Shown: one piece after another, positions 63,431-64,000 of the stretch | Numbering within the stretch: position 1 is the stretch's first letter | How the letters are laid out: each line of letters begins with the position of its first letter | Assembly (NCBI RefSeq): GCF_900142195.1 | Contig: NZ_FRAB01000018.1 | Location: 1-64,000 of the forward strand | DNA: 64,000 nt | Source: Paraburkholderia terricola | GTDB taxonomy: Bacteria > Pseudomonadota > Gammaproteobacteria > Burkholderiales > Burkholderiaceae | Direction of reading: 5' to 3' | Notes under the pieces: generated by a model | Told to the model about the DNA's origin: nothing | Database searches by the model: none | What the model saw: the letters and a program-made list of their open reading frames with translations, nothing else | Made by a program: the position numbers and the translations under genes

Positions 63431-64000
63431 CTAAATCTGGCGGCGTAGTTCCGCCGGCGGCACCTTCATCAGATGCCGGTATTTCGCTACCGTGCGGCGC
63501 GCCACCAGCACCCCCTGATCGGCGAGCATCCTGGCCAGCGTGACGTCCGAGAGCGGATCGCGCGTGTTTTCCGCGGCGATCATTTCCTTGAGCAGCGCGC
63601 GCACGGCCGCGGCCGAGCAGGTGCCGCCGCTTTCCGTGCCGAGTTCGCGCGGGAAGAAATGCTTGAATTCGAAAATGCCGCGCGGCGTGGCCATATATTT
63701 GTTGCCGGTGGCGCGCGAGATGGTGGATTCGTGCAGGCCGAGTTCATCGGCCACGTCGCGCAGCACCATCGGCTTGAGCGCGATTTCGCCGTACTGGAAG
63801 AAGGCCTTCTGATGCGCGACGATGCATTCGGCCACCCGCTGAATCGTATCGAAGCGCTGCTGCGCGTTGCGGATCAGCCAGCGCGCCTCCTGCAACTGCT
63901 GCGCGAGCGGCGAGCGGCTCGCGCCGGCCGACTGCGCGAACAGTTCCGCATACATGCGGTGGATACGCGCGCGCGGCTGCACCGCCGGGTTGATCGTCAC
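63431..64000 (-). CDS. rpoN: RNA polymerase sigma-54 factor, C-terminal part (runs off window)
   Basis: The visible 189 residues are the C-terminal part of RpoN. The helix-turn-helix region is VLRDVADELGLHESTISRAT with GNKYMATPRGIFEFKHFFPR, and the RpoN box is ARRTVAKYRHLMKVPPAELR. RpoN binds -24/-12 promoters and needs AAA+ activators; two such activators are encoded in this window. The N-terminal part lies beyond the right edge. Confidence 0.95.
   Translation of the reverse strand: MTINPAVQPRARIHRMYAELFAQSAGASRSPLAQQLQEARWLIRNAQQRFDTIQRVAECIVAHQKAFFQYGEIALKPMVLRDVADELGLHESTISRATGNKYMATPRGIFEFKHFFPRELGTESGGTCSAAAVRALLKEMIAAENTRDPLSDVTLARMLADQGVLVARRTVAKYRHLMKVPPAELRRQI

Overview
The window looks like chromosome or megaplasmid DNA of a Paraburkholderia/Burkholderia-type betaproteobacterium. 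The backbone is very GC-rich and contains genes typical of that group: a DUF3022-like gene, an acdR/acdS ACC-deaminase pair, lutABC, a MipA/OmpV porin-like protein and rpoN. The genus is inferred from gene content and protein resemblance, since no database search could be run. No rRNA, tRNA or CRISPR array was seen.

Region 1 (1-3.8 kb) is an accessory island. It holds the start of a tyrosine-recombinase gene with repeat sequences in front of it, three remnants of IS66-family transposase C-termini (two in direct orientation bracketing the cargo, one inverted and forming a large palindrome), and a low-GC pair: a predicted beta-trefoil protein and a Nudix hydrolase. Also here are a broken SRAP (YedK-like) gene, a phage late-control D fragment and an N-terminally shortened AAC(6')-like acetyltransferase. 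Everything after 4.0 kb looks like host backbone.

Region 2 (4-15.2 kb): two small conserved proteins and an MFS exporter are followed by a cobalamin (B12) corrin-ring cluster. It is arranged as two divergent operons, cobL-cbiD-cobK-cobM on the minus strand and cobG-cobH-cobI-(cbiG-cobJ) on the plus strand, with a cobalamin riboswitch in front of cobG. The set mixes the aerobic-pathway gene cobG with cbiD and cbiG, which are usually counted as anaerobic-pathway genes.

Region 3 (15-34 kb): a YhaO/YhaN (SbcDC-like) nuclease pair; DUF445 and AI-2E-type membrane proteins; a LysR-controlled operon (aminotransferase, class II aldolase, PanE-like reductase); MipA/OmpV; an exported MsrA; acdR-acdS; and a LysR/pirin divergent pair.

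Region 4 (33-47 kb): ahpC-ahpF with a good terminator and a possible OxyR site; a PrpR-like sigma-54 activator divergent from an isocitrate-lyase/PEP-mutase family gene that has a near-consensus -24/-12 promoter and tandem palindromes; an MFS exporter; an acetyltransferase; a prolyl-4-hydroxylase-like oxygenase; an NTF2-like protein; an orphan CpaE-like ATPase; a 1.36 kb gap without a convincing gene; and a VpsR-like sigma-54 activator.

Region 5 (47-64 kb): a heptanucleotide tandem array, a third MFS exporter, a NIPSNAP protein, a large MscS-type channel, a two-gene DNA-repair operon (nuclease-DinG-type helicase plus VRR-NUC/FAN1-like protein), an AbiE-type toxin-antitoxin locus with a decayed toxin, lutABC with its GntR regulator and a very clear promoter/operator, an aminotransferase, and the 3' part of rpoN at the window edge.

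Functional links: rpoN at the right end would supply the sigma factor needed by the two sigma-54 activators in the window. The ahp, msrA and 2OG-oxygenase genes concern redox chemistry. acdS and lutABC concern plant-associated or organic-acid carbon sources.
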